From: Amarolinea sp964580725
Lineage (GTDB): Bacteria > Chloroflexota > Anaerolineae > SSC4 > Amarolineaceae
Assembly: GCA_964580725.1 (NCBI GenBank)
Contig: CAZOLV010000097.1
Location: 1-20,020 of the forward strand
DNA length: 20,020 nt
Direction: 5' to 3'
Both the position numbers and the translations under genes were made by a program. Under the pieces are notes generated by a model. That model saw only the letters and a list, made by a program, of their open reading frames with translations. It was not told the origin of the DNA and made no database searches. Of this stretch, positions 7,543-17,900 are shown piece by piece (within the stretch, counting starts at the first letter, position 1; each line of letters opens with the position of its first letter).

Positions 7543-8304
7543 GTGAATCAACTTCAATTGACAGCTCTACCCGGCATTGGGATCATCAAGCCGGGGGACG
7601 ACCTGGCGGCGATCATTTTGGCGGGGTTGGCGCGCGCCGGGCTGATGTTGCAGGATCGTGATGTCCTGGTGATGGCCCAAAAGATCGTCTCCAAGGCCGA
7701 GGGGCGCCTGGTGCACTGGCGTTCGCTGACCCCATCGCCGCAGGCGCATGAACTGGCCGCACTGACCGGCAAACATCCGGGACACGTGCAGGCCATTCTC
7801 GACGAAAGCCTCTCCGTGGTACGCATCGCCCGCGGCGTCCTCATCACCGAACAGCGCGCCGGCTGGATTTGCGCCAACGCCGGCGTGGATCACTCCAACG
7901 TAGACCCCGACAGCGACGACTGTCTGGCCCTCCTGCCCGCCGACGCCGACCGCTCGGCGCAGCAACTGCGGCAGGCGCTGTTCGACGCCACCGGCGCCGA
8001 TGTCGCCGTCATCATCAACGATACGCATGGCCGCGCCTGGCGCATGGGAGCCGTCGGCGTTGCCATTGGCGTCGCCGGCCTGCAACCGATCACCGATCTG
8101 CGCGGCCATCCCGACCTCTTCGGCATGGCTTTGCGCAGTTCCGAGGTCGGCACCGCCGACGAGATCTCCTCGGCCGCCTCGCTGCTCATGGGTCAGGCCG
8201 ACGAGGGCCGGCCGGTCGTCCATGTGCGCGGCGCACCGTTTCTGCCCGGCAGCGGCCGCGCCGCCGACATCGTGCGCCCCAAAGAGCTCGATCTGTTTCG
8301 TTGA
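7543..8304 (+). CDS. cofE: Coenzyme F420-0:L-glutamate ligase
   Basis: This 253-residue enzyme adds gamma-linked glutamates to F420-0 using GTP, the last stage of F420 synthesis. The length equals stand-alone archaeal-type CofE and lacks the extra C-terminal domain of actinobacterial FbiB. Family motifs are LPGIGIIKPGDDL near the start, DVLVMAQKIVSKAEGR (about residues 39-54), NAGVDHSNV, and the block INDTHGRAWRMGAVGVAIG followed by GLQPITDLRG, which contains the metal/nucleotide-binding residues. Translation starts at GTG 7543 after a G-rich stretch, 13 bases from the npdG stop. The rest of the F420 pathway (cofC, cofD, fbiC/cofGH) is not in the window and must lie elsewhere. Confidence 0.92.
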   Translation: MNQLQLTALPGIGIIKPGDDLAAIILAGLARAGLMLQDRDVLVMAQKIVSKAEGRLVHWRSLTPSPQAHELAALTGKHPGHVQAILDESLSVVRIARGVLITEQRAGWICANAGVDHSNVDPDSDDCLALLPADADRSAQQLRQALFDATGADVAVIINDTHGRAWRMGAVGVAIGVAGLQPITDLRGHPDLFGMALRSSEVGTADEISSAASLLMGQADEGRPVVHVRGAPFLPGSGRAADIVRPKELDLFR

Positions 8305-8390
8305 GGCGCCGCCCGTTCGCTTCGTCTGCCGGCTGCGAGCCTGGCGCAGCGGCGACGCGCTGAGCGCGAACTGTTCAGAAGAAAGCAACC

Positions 8391-8477
8391 ATGACCCATC
8401 TGTGCGCCGGCTGCAACCCAACCGACATCGCGCACGACCGGCCGCAGGGGCTGCGCCGAGAGCGAAGATCATCGTGA
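8391..8477 (+). CDS. Possible 28-codon leader ORF coupled to the permease gene
   Basis: The frame starts at ATG 8391 after a purine-rich AGAAGAAAG stretch and encodes MTHLCAGCNPTDIAHD plus 12 mostly basic/polar residues. Its TGA (8475-8477) overlaps the GTG start of the permease (8474-8476) as GTGA, an arrangement typical of translational coupling. A CxxC pair is present but no family is recognised. It may be a coupling leader peptide or simply chance, since a short frame is weak evidence. Confidence 0.3.
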   Translation: MTHLCAGCNPTDIAHDRPQGLRRERRSS

Positions 8478-9364
8478 AGACGCCGAGACTCCTGGCGCGG
8501 GAACAGGCGCAAACCATCGTCATCGGTCTGGCGCCCGCCGCCATCGCCGGCCTGATCTTCGTGGTCATCCCGCTCGGCCTCTCGCTGTACGTCAGCCTGT
8601 GGGACTGGCCGCTGCTGCGCCCCGATCGTTCATTCCTCGGTCTCGGCAACTACCTGCGCCTGCTGCAATCGCCCGACTTCTGGCAGGCGCTGCACGTCAC
8701 ACTGCTCTACGCCGTGGGAGTCGTGGGCCTGGGCACCCCACTGGCCCTGGGCCTGGCGCTGGCGCTGTGCCAGGTGCGATGTGGTCAGGCCCTCTACCGT
8801 CACGCCCTCTTTGCGCCCGCCGCCATCGTGACCGTCGCCGCAGCGATCTTCTGGCGCTGGCTCTACCAGCCCTTCGACAGCCCGCTGACCGCGCTCTGGC
8901 GGCTGCTCGGCCTGCGCCCCATCGCCTGGCTCGATGATCCGGCCTGGGCCTTGCCCGCCCTCATCGTCATGGCGATTTGGAAACAGACCGGCTACTACGT
9001 CCTCGTCTACCTGGCCGGACTGCGCGCCCTGCCCACCGAACTGAGCGAAGCGGCGCGCCTCGACGGCGCAGGCTGGCTGGCCGAAACCCGCTTCGTCACC
9101 CTGCCGCTGCTGCGACCAGTCACCGCCTTCGTCCTCGTCACCGCCGGCATCTTCGCCCTGGAGAGCTTTGGCCCCGTCTACATCTTGACCGGCGGCGGGC
9201 CGGCGGGCGCCACCACCACCCTCGTCCTTCACCTCTACGAACGCGCCTTCGCCTTCTCCGAACTTGGTTACGCCGCCGCCCTCGGATGGGCGCTCTTCTT
9301 TCTGCTCTTTCCCCTGGTCTGGCTGCAATTTCGCCTGTGGGGCCGGACAGGAACAGGCGCATGA
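8474..9364 (+). CDS. ABC transporter permease, CUT1 (UgpA/MalF-like)
   Basis: This 296-residue integral membrane protein is one of two permeases of a carbohydrate-type importer. It has about six membrane segments, the first at residues 14-42. The cytoplasmic EAA loop that contacts the ATPase reads SEAARLDGAGW (191-201), followed by the family's TLPLLRP. The late motif ILTGGGPAGATTTL (237-250) is characteristic of UgpA/MalF-like permeases. GTG 8474 is chosen as start because the frame upstream lies inside cofE and a non-membrane stretch, and because the stop of a small upstream frame overlaps this codon. Its own stop overlaps the next permease start as ATGA (9361-9364), so the two are translated together. 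Confidence 0.88.
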   Translation: MKTPRLLAREQAQTIVIGLAPAAIAGLIFVVIPLGLSLYVSLWDWPLLRPDRSFLGLGNYLRLLQSPDFWQALHVTLLYAVGVVGLGTPLALGLALALCQVRCGQALYRHALFAPAAIVTVAAAIFWRWLYQPFDSPLTALWRLLGLRPIAWLDDPAWALPALIVMAIWKQTGYYVLVYLAGLRALPTELSEAARLDGAGWLAETRFVTLPLLRPVTAFVLVTAGIFALESFGPVYILTGGGPAGATTTLVLHLYERAFAFSELGYAAALGWALFFLLFPLVWLQFRLWGRTGTGA

Positions 9365-10185
9365 AACACGCCTCCTGGCCAATCCAGCTACTTCTGCATG
9401 GCGGCCTGCTGCTAGCAGCGTTCATCGCCCTCCTGCCCTTCGGCTGGATGCTGGTCATCTCCCTGCAACCGAGCGGACAACCCCTGCTGGCGCCCAACCT
9501 GGAATGGTCATGGTCGCCCACACTTGCAAATTATGTCAATGTCTGGCAGACACTGCCGCTGGCGCGCCAGTACGCCAACAGTCTGCTCGTCGCCAGCATC
9601 GTGGGCGCCGGTCAGGTCGTCACCGGATTGCTGGCCGGATTCGTCTTTGCCCGGCTGCAGTTTCGCGGGCGCGACCTGCTCTTTCTGCTCTTCCTCAGCG
9701 TCCTGCTGGTGCCAACCGAAGCGACGCTGATTCCCAGTTTCCTGCTCATCCGCTGGCTCGGCTGGGTAGATCGCTACGCCGCCCTGACAGCGCCCTTCCT
9801 GGTGCACCCCACCGCCATCTTCCTGCTGCGCCAATATCTGCTCAGCCTGCCGCACGAACTGGAAGACGCCGCACGCATGGACGGCTGCTCGCATCTGCAA
9901 ATTCTGCGTTACATTTTTGCGCCGCTCGCCCTGCCCGCCGCCGCCGTCGTCGGGCTGTTCAGCTTCCTGTGGGCCTGGAAAGCATTCATCTGGCCGTTGA
10001 TCGTCATCCACACGCCGGCCCGCTTCACCATCCCGATCGGCCTGGCCATGCTGCAAACTGAGCTTGGCGTGAACTGGCCGCTGCTCATGGCCGCCGTCAG
10101 CGTGGCCACCCTGCCCCCCTTGTTCATCTACCTGGCGTTGCAGCGTCAGGATCGTCTGCTCGACGTTGCCGGCGCCGCCGCCTGA
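9361..10185 (+). CDS. ABC transporter permease, CUT1 (UgpE/MalG-like)
   Basis: This 274-residue membrane protein is the second permease and probably pairs with the product of 8474-9364. It has about six membrane segments. The periplasmic-side N-terminal region contains SPTLANYVNVW, typical of the MalG/UgpE branch. The EAA loop is LEDAARMDGCSHLQILR (167-183) followed by FAPLALPA. The start ATG overlaps the upstream stop by four bases (ATGA), which fixes the start. The substrate cannot be read from the permease. The binding protein gene follows after 209 bases. Confidence 0.9.
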   Translation: MKHASWPIQLLLHGGLLLAAFIALLPFGWMLVISLQPSGQPLLAPNLEWSWSPTLANYVNVWQTLPLARQYANSLLVASIVGAGQVVTGLLAGFVFARLQFRGRDLLFLLFLSVLLVPTEATLIPSFLLIRWLGWVDRYAALTAPFLVHPTAIFLLRQYLLSLPHELEDAARMDGCSHLQILRYIFAPLALPAAAVVGLFSFLWAWKAFIWPLIVIHTPARFTIPIGLAMLQTELGVNWPLLMAAVSVATLPPLFIYLALQRQDRLLDVAGAAA

Positions 10186-10394
10186 GCCGGCCGGCTGGCA
10201 GTCTTGAAACGAACTTTCTGCGGCCCTGGCCGCTGCCTGTATGCGGCAGGAACAAGCGCCTGCCTGACTCTTTGCGTCACGGAGGAACATCGGCCCCTTC
10301 TTGTCCGGCTCACACCGAGCACATCCCCCCTCGTTGCATGGGCGCGCCGTGCAGCGGCGCGCCATCAAGATCACAACACAGACAAGGAGTTTCC
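10186..10394 (+). promoter_or_regulatory. Structured intergenic leader before the solute-binding protein gene
   Basis: No gene is seen here. Several hairpins are: GCGGCC/GGCCGC (10220-10233), CTGCC/GGCAG (10233-10249), and GGCAGG/CCTGCC (10245-10264). The last two share the GGCAG segment and so exclude each other. Further on, two copies of the palindrome GGCGCGCC (10341-10348 and 10356-10363) can pair across a 7-base loop. No convincing promoter was found. The region could set binding-protein expression apart from that of the permeases. Confidence 0.35.
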
Positions 10395-11777
10395 ATGTTA
10401 TCACTTTTGCGAAAGCGGCGCCTGCCCCACGCATGGGGCGTCGCTATTCTAACCATTGTCCTACTCGCCGCCTGCGTCCCTGTGACCAGCACGCCGGGCG
10501 ACGCAACCGCCGCCCCAACCATCCCGGCGACGCGCTCCCCAGGCCTGTCGCAGGGGGCGACTGCTGCGCCAGATGCGACAACTCCCACCGTGCGCCTGAC
10601 CCTTTGGCACGCCTATGGCGGCGCGCTGGGACAATCGTTCGAGGCGCTGGTGCAAGAGTTCAACCAGACCCACCCCACCATCCAGATCGAGCCGAGTTAC
10701 GGCGGCACGCTGTTCACCATGCGCGAAAAGCTCGTCGCCGCCATTGCCGGTCAAGCCGGCCCAGATCTCGCCCAGATTGACCAGTTCTGGTCGTCGGAAC
10801 TGGCCGACGCCGGCGCGCTGCTTGCCCTGGACAGCTTCATCGCCAATGACGCCTCGCTCGACCGCAGCGACATCTGGGACACGGCCTGGCAAACGGTCGC
10901 CTATCGAGATCAGGTCTGGGCGATGCCCTTCTCCCTGAGCAACATCGCCCTCTACTACAACAAGGCGCTCTTCCAGCAGGTCGGTCTCGACCCAGAACAG
11001 CCGCCGCTCACCTGGCAGATGCTGGCCGACGCCGCGCGCCAGTTGACGCTCGACGCCGACAAGGACGGCGTCGCCGAGCAATGGGGGCTGACCGTCCCGC
11101 TCAAAGTCAACGAAGGCAACGTCTACTACTGGCTCGCCTTCCTCTGGCAAAACGACGGGACTCTGTTCGATGAGAACTTCCAGCAGGTGCGCTTCGCCGA
11201 GCCGGCGGGCGTGGAGGCGCTGCAATTTTGGGTAGACCTGGCGAAGAAAGACGGGGCGCTGGCGCTCAGTCCCCCGGAAAACGGCTTCGAGAAGGGCAAG
11301 ATCGGCATGGCCATCGCCTCCACGGCGCGGCTGGGCGCGTTGCGCACAGCCCTGGGCGCCGACAACCTGGGGATGGCCCCACTGCCAGCGCATCGTCAGG
11401 CCGCCACCGGCGTCGGCGGCGCCAGCCTGGCCATCCTCAGCGGCGCACGTGACCAGGCCGCAGCCTGGGAGTTCATCCGTTGGATGACCAGCGCCGAGAT
11501 CAACCTGCGCTGGAGCACAGCCAGCGGTTATCTGCCGCTGCGCCAGACAGTGATTGCTTCGCAGACATACCAAGACTACCTGCGCCAAGTTCCCCAGGCG
11601 CAGGTCATCCTCGATCAGATGCCAATCGCTGTCGTGCGCCCCAACATCCCCGCCTACACGCCCATCTCGCGCGAGCTGGGCCTGGCCATCGAAGCGGCGC
11701 TCTTCACAGAGGTCAGCCCGCAGGCCGCCCTCGAGGCGGCTGCTGTCAAGGCTGCGGCCGCCCTGCGCTTGCGCTGA
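10395..11777 (+). CDS. ABC transporter solute-binding lipoprotein (UgpB/MalE-like, family 1)
   Basis: This 460-residue extracellular lipoprotein captures the solute for the two upstream permeases. A basic start and hydrophobic stretch lead to the lipobox LLAAC, with C27 as the lipidated residue. A Thr/Pro/Ala-rich linker (28-64) holds the domain off the membrane. The binding fold then begins with LTLWHAYGGALGQSFEALV (68-86), a hallmark of family 1 carbohydrate and glycerol-phosphate binding proteins. LYYNKALF and the C-terminal AAWEFIRWMTS are further family motifs. The start is chosen at ATG 10395, with AAGGAG seven bases upstream; the same frame extends further upstream but has no signal there. 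Placement after the permeases is less usual than before them. The ligand is probably a sugar or polyol phosphate, but is not determined. Confidence 0.9.
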   Translation: MLSLLRKRRLPHAWGVAILTIVLLAACVPVTSTPGDATAAPTIPATRSPGLSQGATAAPDATTPTVRLTLWHAYGGALGQSFEALVQEFNQTHPTIQIEPSYGGTLFTMREKLVAAIAGQAGPDLAQIDQFWSSELADAGALLALDSFIANDASLDRSDIWDTAWQTVAYRDQVWAMPFSLSNIALYYNKALFQQVGLDPEQPPLTWQMLADAARQLTLDADKDGVAEQWGLTVPLKVNEGNVYYWLAFLWQNDGTLFDENFQQVRFAEPAGVEALQFWVDLAKKDGALALSPPENGFEKGKIGMAIASTARLGALRTALGADNLGMAPLPAHRQAATGVGGASLAILSGARDQAAAWEFIRWMTSAEINLRWSTASGYLPLRQTVIASQTYQDYLRQVPQAQVILDQMPIAVVRPNIPAYTPISRELGLAIEAALFTEVSPQAALEAAAVKAAAALRLR

Positions 11778-11781
11778 TCGA

Positions 11782-11822
11782 AACGAGGGGCGGCAATTCA
11801 CCTCGAACCACCGCCCCTCGTT
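11782..11822 (+). terminator. Stem-loop after the solute-binding protein gene
   Basis: AACGAGGGGCGG (11782-11793) pairs perfectly with CCGCCCCTCGTT (11811-11822) across a 17-base loop, starting four bases after the stop codon. No clean T-run follows, so termination is likely but not certain; it may instead stabilise the mRNA 3' end. The remaining intergenic bases to 11940 contain the ribosome binding site AAAGGAGAA for the next gene. Confidence 0.6.
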
Positions 11823-11940
11823 GAAAGGGTATCGCCCCCGCGTCCTCTTTGTTCTCATGGCGTCGTACATCACACAACCCCGATCGTCATGCCTCCTCTC
11901 GGCATCGTCTCGGAGTGACCAAACAAAGGAGAACCTGTCC

Positions 11941-14900
11941 ATGTCGAACTTACATGTGCCATCCAGGCCCCCGATGCACCGTGCGCTCGTCTGGCGCTTG
12001 CTGATCGTGCTGGCGCTGCTGTTGCCCGGCTCGGCTCTGCAAGCGGCGCCCCCGGCCATGCAGGATCGGCCTGCGCATGGCTGGCCGGCAGCGGCCCGGC
12101 AAGAGGGGCCGCCCGACGAAGCGGCGCTGGCGCAGCAGAGCGGCCCCACGGGCCAAACCAGCCCAACGCCGACCCCGGTGCAAGCAATCTGGCAGCAGAT
12201 CGAAGCGGCCTACAATGCCGGCGACAACGCTGCCATGCTGGCAGCCATCCAGCAGATGGGTCAGTACGACCTGCCGGCCGCCATCCGCCTGGCGCAGGAG
12301 TTTGCGCCGCCGCCCAAACGCTCCGCGCCCGCGCCGCGCGGCCCCATCTCTCATGAGGAAGAGCTGCAGCAGGCCGCCGCCGATGACGCGCAGCGCGCCG
12401 AGCTGCTGCGCCAGGAGGCCGCCAGCCGCACGCAGGCGCAGCGCTCCACCCCGCCTGGTGATGAGAAATGGGCTACGCCGCCCGGCGACGCGGCCCCGCA
12501 GCGCCCGGCCGCTATCCTGACCGTCGGCGATAGCTGCACCTATGCCACGGTGCAGGGTGCGGTCAACGCCGCCGCGTCGGGTGATACGATCCGCGTGCAG
12601 GCCAAGACCTTCACCGGCAGCAACGCCACGGTCAACATCAACAACAAAACGCTGACCCTCAGCGGCGGCTGGAACAATACCTGCGTCTCGCAAGGCAGCG
12701 ATCGGACGGTGCTGGATGCCACCGGTGCCGGCGATAGCGTGATCGAGATTTATGGCGCGGCCAGCCCACAGACCGTCACCATTGACAACTTCGAGTTGAC
12801 CGGCGGCGAGAACGATATTGACTTCGGCGGCGGCATCGAAATTGATAATGATTTCACCGTCAACGTGCGGGACGTCTGGCTGCACCACAACGATTCCAAC
12901 GAGGGCGGGGGCATTCACATGTCCGCCGGGTCCACCCTGAACCTCGAATTCGGAACAATGGTTTACCTCAACAACGCCCTGGCCGGCAACGGCGGCGGCG
13001 TCTACTGCACCAACGCCGCGGTCAACCTAAGCGACTCCGCCTACATCGGCTTCCTCTTCATTGTGACCTTTCCCAACACCGCCAGCGGCAACGGCGGCGG
13101 TCTCTATCTGGACACCTGCAACGCCGACCTGTATAGCGACGCCTCCAACTATGCCGGCGTCATCGCCAACAGCGCCGGCAATGGCGGCGGTATCTATGCG
13201 ATCAACGGCAGCTACATCAACCTGCGCGGCTCCAATGCCGTCATCGCCCAAAACAGCGCCAGCGTCAGCGGCGGCGGAGTCTACCTGGCCGGCGCCTCGG
13301 ACCTCTACGTGGACAACGGCAGCATCAGCCTCAACACCGCCAGCGTCGTGGGCGGCGGGGTCTACGCCACGGATGATCTCACGACCGTGGATATGGACCT
13401 GAACTCGGTCCAGGCGTGCAGCGGCAAGTGTACGCAGATCTCCAACAACACCGCCAGCAGCCACGGCGGCGCGGTCTACCTGACCGGGGGCGCAGATCTC
13501 GATTTCAACGGCGTCTACGCCGAGGGCAACAGTGGGTCATTGGGCAGCGCATTCTATACGCGCGGCGACGCCTACGTCCTTCTCTACAACGTGATGGCTA
13601 CTGGCAACACGGCCACGAATGATTACACGCTGCGTCTCTTCAACTCCGGCGGCGCGCCCGACGCTACTGTGCGCAACAGCACCTTCGCCGGCAACAGCGG
13701 CCAGTCGGGGAGTTTTGGCGTCGACACCGGCACACGCCTGGACGGGGACGATCTGATCGTCTGGGCCAACAGCGACAGCAGCTTGACCGGCGACAGCGGC
13801 GACGTGACGATTGACTGCTCGATCTTACAGTATGACTTTCCCGGCAGCAACAACCTGGTCAGCGACCCCGATTTCTGGGACCCGGCCGGCGGCGACTACC
13901 ACATCGCACGCACCTCGCCCGCGGTGGACCACTGCAACAGCGGCCAGACAACTGACGTGGACGGCGACAGCCGGCCCTATGACGTGGCCGGCGTGGGCGC
14001 CCTGATCGAGGCCGCCGCGCAGGCCACGCCGGAGCAGCGCGCCACTGCGGCGCACGCCGTGCGCGTCGTCTATGATGAATTGGGCGCACGCCGCCTGGAT
14101 GAAGTCGTGGGCGGGGCGCTCATGGCGCGTGACTACGATTCCTTCGCCTGGCTGGCGTTGGACGATGCCCAATTCGCCCAGTTGCAGGCCAGCGGCGTCC
14201 CCTTCGAGAGCGAAGAAGGCTTCGGCCTGCTTCAGTTCGACGCCTGGCGCTTCGACCCATTGACCGGCCTCCCCGCCTCACCCGACCCCAGCCCGGCCGG
14301 ATCGCCGGGGCTGCACCTGGTGCAGCTCATCGCCCCGGCCGACGCCCAGGACCTCGACGCGTTGCACGCGGCAGGCGTCGTTTTGCAGCACTACCCCTAC
14401 AACGCCTTCCTGCTGTGGGCCGATAGCCGCAACCTGACGCGCCTGGATGGTCACGCCAACCTGCGCTGGGCTGGCCCCTTCCCGCCGGCCTTCCGCGTCA
14501 GCGCCCGTTTGGCGCAGGCCGCAGCCAGCCAGCCTGATCTGCCTCACATGCAGGCCTGGCTGCTCGATGACGGCCAGCTCGGCGCCATCGAAACGCTGAT
14601 CCTCGACGCCGGCGGCGCGATCTTCAGCCGCGCCGACCGTCATGTGCCTGGCGAAGCGACAGGCAGCGACGTTCTCGGCATGCAGGTCTGGGAGTTCAGT
14701 TTGCCCTCGGCGCAGTTGTCAGCCCTGGCGCGCCAGCCGCAACTGATCGCCAGCGACATCGTCGGCAAATCGGAACTCGACGACGAGCGTTCCAACCAGA
14801 TCGTAGCCGACAATGCGCCCGGCGGCGAACCGGAAACTGGCTACGTCGCCTGGCTCGCCGATACCGGCTACCGCGGCCGCAACGTCACCGTGGCCATCGT

Positions 14901-17900
14901 GGATACTGGCGTGGACTGGGATCACCTCGATCTCAACGTTGTCTCCGGCACCGACTACGGCGGCTACAATGAGCCGAACGAGCCTGGCTCCGACGGCGCG
15001 CCCGATGTGGACGGCGATGGGGCTGGTTCGGGCCACGGCACACACGTGGCGGGCATCGTGGCCGGCGACGGCGGCAGCGCCACCGCCGACCCCGATGGCT
15101 TCGTCTACGGTCTGGGCATGGCGCCCAGCGCCACCCTACACGCCATGGATGCCATCGCCGAGGACAACGCCAATCCATCGGTCACTGTGCGGGTGCGCGA
15201 CGCCGCCGCCAACGCCGATCTGAGCAACAACTCCTGGAACATCGGCAATCCGGCCGGCTACACCCTCAACGCGTCCAACCAGGACGACTGGGTGCTCGAC
15301 GCCGACCGCACCAACGTCAACATCCGCGACCCGTTCCTGACCGTTTTTTCGGCCGGCAACGCGGGCGACGATTGCGGCGCCGGGCCGTGCATGTCCTCGA
15401 TCACGGAACCGAAAGAGGCCAAGAACATCATCACCGTGGCGAACAGCCTCAGCCGGCGATCCAACACCAGCGGCGGCCTGACCGGCAACATCAACTCGCT
15501 GCGCAACTCCAGCAGCCGCGGCCCCGCCTTCGACGGCCGCCTGCTGCCCAACCTGGCTGCGCCCGGCGTCAACATCATCAGCACTGAAAATCGCGTGGTG
15601 ACCGCCGGCGGCGCCATCAACCTGAGCTGTTCAACTTCGCCCAACAACTCGACGCAACACGGCTACTGCACCGGCACCAGCCAATCCACGCCGCACGTCA
15701 CGGGGGCGGCCGCGCTCTTCTTCGAATTCTGGCGCCTGCGCTTCGGCGGCGCCGACCCCTTCCCGGAAACGGTCAAGGCGGCCTTCATTAACGCCACCGA
15801 CGACCTGGTGGGCGGCGACAACGGTTGGGGCACGGCGTTGGGCAACCGGCCCGACAACCACCAGGGCTGGGGGCGTTTGAACGTGGATCGTGTGCTCAAT
15901 CCGCCTGTGGCGGTGCAATACTATCAGAATCCCACCCTGCTGACCAACACTGGCAACTACTGGGAGCAAACCGTGCACGCCAACACCAACGGCGAGCCGC
16001 TGCGCGTCAGCCTGGTCTGGTCGGATGCGCCGGGCGCGGCCAACGCCAACCCGGCGCGCGTCAACAACCTGGACCTGCGCGTGACCAGCGCCGGCGGCAC
16101 GATCTGGCGCGGCAACGTCTTCAGCGGCGGCTGGAGCACGACGGGCGGCGCTTATGATACGTTGAACAACGTGGAAAATGTCTTCATCCAGACGCCCAGC
16201 TCCAGTTCGTACACGATTCGGGTCACGGCGACGGCGCTCAACGGCGACGGTTATTACTACAACGGCGACGCCACCGATCAGCACTTCAGCCTGGTCTGCT
16301 GGAACTGCGAAGAGATCCTGGATGGTACCTACGACGCCGGCGCCGACGAGGCCTACGCCTTCGTCGGTCTCGATGGCGCCGCCTGCGCCTACGCGACCAT
16401 TGGCTCAGCCATCAGCGCGGCATCCTCCGGCGCCACGATCTACATCAGCCCAGGCACGTACCCGGAGCGGCTGGGCCTGATTGACAAAGACCTGGTGTTG
16501 ACCGCGGCCACGAACGACTGCGGCGCCGGGGCAACCAGCGGCGTCACCATCGACGCCAACGATGCGGCCGCCACCTACGGCGGCGTGGCGCAGATCGGCG
16601 GCGGCCGCAATGTCACCTTCGCCAATCTCACCTTGACTGACGGCACGGCCACGTTGGGCGGCATCGTCTATGTTGGCTCTGGCGCGTACCTGGGGCTGGA
16701 TAACACCGATCTCTCCTACGGCTCCAGTCCCAGCCTGGGCGGCGGGCTGCGCATCTACAACAGCACCGTGGAGATGATCAACACCAGCCGCATATTCACA
16801 TGTGAAACCACCGGCAGCGCTGATGGCGGCGGCGCGGCGCTCGATGGGGGAACCCTGGCTCTGCGCGGCGACAGCCGCATTGGCGATTACACGCTACCCA
16901 ACACCTCCGCAGACCTGGGCGGCGGAGTGTACCTGGACGGCGGCGTGCTGACCATGGAAGACACCAGCCGCGTGCGCTCCAACACGGCGGCTACCAACGG
17001 CGGCGGGGTCTACGCGCTCAACGGCGGCGACATTCTCATGGAGGACAGCGCCTCCATCGGCTGGAGCTTCAGCACGGCCGGGAACAGCGCAGTAGATGGC
17101 GGCGGCGTCTATCTGACCGGCGTCGGCGCCACCCTGACCATGAACGACGACACCAGCGTGCGCTACAACACCGCCAGCAGCGACGGCGGCGGTATCTACG
17201 TGACCGGCGGCGCCAGCCTCTCCAGCGACAGCGCGGCGGTCACCAACAACTCGGCGGCGGAGCGCGGCGGCGGCATCATGGTGGACTCCAGCGCAACCGT
17301 CGCCATGCAGAACGGCGCCACGGTCAACAGCAACCAGGCAACTGGCGCTACGGGCGTGGGCGGCGGTCTGTACGTGCTGGGCGACAGCGCCACAGTCACG
17401 GTGGACGCCAGCCAGGTCAACAGCAACGTGGCCGGCCACTCGTATGGCGGCATCCGCGTGTACGGCGCCAGCAGTCTCAACCTGTCAAACGGCGCTACGC
17501 TCAACAGCAACCAGGCCCAGATCGGTCCGGGTGGCGGGTTGAGCCTCTACCAGGGCGCCGTTACGATCAACAGTGCGGTGATTCAATCGAACACCGCGGC
17601 CGGGAGCGGCGGTGGCATCTACATGGATTCGGGCGCGATGACGATCACCAACCCGGACATTCGTTACAACCAGGCGGTGAGCGGGCCGGGCGGCGGCATC
17701 TACCGCAGCGGCGGCACGCTCAGCGTGTGGGCCACGACACAATCCGGTTATGTGGCAGTCAACACCTCCCCCACGAACGGCGGCGGCATCTACGACGCCA
17801 GCGGCGCGCCGCTGGTGCTGCGAGCGCTCGGCGGCTATCGTCTGAACATCAACAGCAACCAGGCCGGCATGAATGGCGGCGGCATCTACGCCTTGCACAC

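Noticed and set aside
11554..11940. Upstream extension of the giant gene frame
   Set aside because: It overlaps the solute-binding protein gene, has Arg/Ser-rich shadow composition, and would bury the signal peptide; ATG 11941 has a proper ribosome binding site.
10461..12149. 562-codon minus-strand frame across the binding protein gene and the giant gene start
   Set aside because: Its translation is low-complexity Gly/Arg/Asp-rich with no domain; the plus strand has ribosome binding sites, a lipobox and a signal peptide.
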